64,000 bases of DNA from Marinobacter salarius. Its GTDB lineage: Bacteria > Pseudomonadota > Gammaproteobacteria > Pseudomonadales > Oleiphilaceae. The translations under genes and the position numbers were made by a program. The notes under the pieces are model-generated. The model made no database searches. It worked only from the letters and a program-made list of their open reading frames with translations, and was not told the origin of the DNA. Location of the stretch: assembly GCA_000831005.1 (NCBI GenBank), contig CP007152.1:3782001-3846000 (forward strand). Reading direction: 5' to 3'. Shown here one piece after another: positions 63,298 to 64,000 of the stretch (positions within the stretch are counted from its first letter, which is position 1; each line of letters begins with the position of its first letter).

Positions 63298-64000
63298 CAG
63301 ACCGACCCTCCTGTGACGACCTGTGCCGGTGTGTGCACCAGGCTTTCGTCTTTATCGAATACGAACAGTTTGTTGATGGGCAGGTAGATCTTGATGGGCG
63401 AACCCGTGTGGTACTGGTGTACGCCCATCAACTGCATCACCATCTCGAAGTACCGATTGCGCACGTGCATGAAGGTTTCGGAGCCACTGATTTCACTGAG
63501 CTCAACCTCCATCGACATCTCGAGATCATCCTCATTGTTGGGGACCAGTCCGATGTGACTCGGGCGGATACCAAACCAGTAATCGCCGGGTTCGAGCCGT
63601 GCGAGTTCCTGAGTCAACGCATGATGGGAGTATTCGTCGAAGGTCACTTCCGTGTCGGTGACCCGGCCCTTGATCATATTCATGGGCGGCTCACTGAACA
63701 GTTGTGCCGCCAGGGTGTTCACTGGGTTACGGTAAACGTCCATCACCGGGCCGCTCTGAACGATCCGTCCCTCGTTCAGGAGCGTGGTGACACCTCCCAA
63801 CGCCAGAGCCTCGTTGGCTTCGGTGGTGGCGTATACGGCAATGCATTGGCGTTCGCGGAACAGTTCCCGCAACTCAGCGCGCAACTCTTCCCGCAGTTTG
63901 TAGTCGAGGTTCACCAGCGGTTCGTCAAACAGGATCAGGGTCGCGTCCTTGACCAGGGCCCTGGCCATCGCCGTGCGCTGCTGTTGCCCCCCGGAAAGCT
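63297..64000 (-). CDS. Glycerol ABC transporter ATPase, GlpS-like (5' end beyond the window)
   Basis: The window ends within the gene, at the signature LSGGQQQRTAMARAL. Walker B LILFDEPLVNLDYKLR and a C-terminal domain (FGIRPSHIGLV) are visible. The H-loop region reads VYATTEANEALALGG, where the usual switch His (THD) is Thr-Thr-Glu, so its hydrolytic site may be altered. It overlaps the GlpT-like gene start by 1 nt. Confidence 0.82.
   Translation of the reverse strand, partial: LSGGQQQRTAMARALVKDATLILFDEPLVNLDYKLREELRAELRELFRERQCIAVYATTEANEALALGGVTTLLNEGRIVQSGPVMDVYRNPVNTLAAQLFSEPPMNMIKGRVTDTEVTFDEYSHHALTQELARLEPGDYWFGIRPSHIGLVPNNEDDLEMSMEVELSEISGSETFMHVRNRYFEMVMQLMGVHQYHTGSPIKIYLPINKLFVFDKDESLVHTPAQVVTGGSV

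Overview
The window looks like the chromosome of a marine gammaproteobacterium. Marinobacter or a close relative is my best guess, inferred from gene content, moderately high GC, Shine-Dalgarno-led genes and the 'marine proteobacterial' dedicated sortase system. I see no rRNA, tRNA, CRISPR array, insertion sequence or phage. One property of the sequence dominates any annotation: about 20 genes are split by roughly 40 small frame changes. Nearly all the sites I inspected look like a missing base inside a short G, C, T or A run, and they affect housekeeping genes such as enolase and malK. I treat these as likely sequence or assembly errors and give whole-gene spans.

Layout, left half. 1-6.3 kb: the 3' part of a large type VI secretion-type effector, a two-helix membrane protein that may be its partner, a 67-residue protein and a tail-anchored unknown. 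6.4-17.2 kb: a membrane-stress island with a zinc-ribbon rhomboid protease, a PspA/IM30 protein and its DUF2170 partner. Facing them across a promoter region with two identical palindromes are a YqiJ-like OB-fold protein, a flotillin (YqiK type) and a giant AAA+ ATPase of about 1,700 residues. 17.3-23 kb: an exported ATP-dependent DNA ligase, DUF883 and membrane proteins, a glycerophosphodiesterase, a lipase-like hydrolase and a small outer-membrane barrel. 23-30.5 kb: cysK, a diguanylate cyclase with three periplasmic solute-binding domains, a spermidine-synthase-like protein, mgsA, a DUF815 ATPase and a DUF3422 protein.

Right half. 30.6-36.3 kb: the proteobacterial dedicated sortase system, with histidine kinase and response regulator divergent from the sortase substrate and class GN sortase. 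The substrate's sorting signal carries an in-frame TGA. 36.4-41.7 kb: an acyltransferase, GlsB, a MAPEG protein, an OmpA-like domain protein, a second rhomboid protease and a B-box membrane protein. 42-52.2 kb: a maltose/maltodextrin locus (alpha-glucosidase, malK, malG, malF, malE, secreted alpha-amylase, aldo/keto reductase) with MalT-like boxes. 52.4-57.9 kb: a solitary solute-binding protein, an unusual eno-tpiA pair and a chemoreceptor. 58.2-64 kb: a glycerol ABC importer in the order of the rhizobial glpSTPQUV operon, running off the window end.

The carbon genes fit together. Maltodextrins are cleaved outside the cell, imported and hydrolysed; glycerol is imported by the ABC system; TpiA and enolase feed both into glycolysis or gluconeogenesis. 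GlpR-like operators in front of both eno-tpiA and the glycerol-binding protein suggest common control. A repeat with a conserved 53-nt loop and fully different but perfectly paired arms occurs twice.
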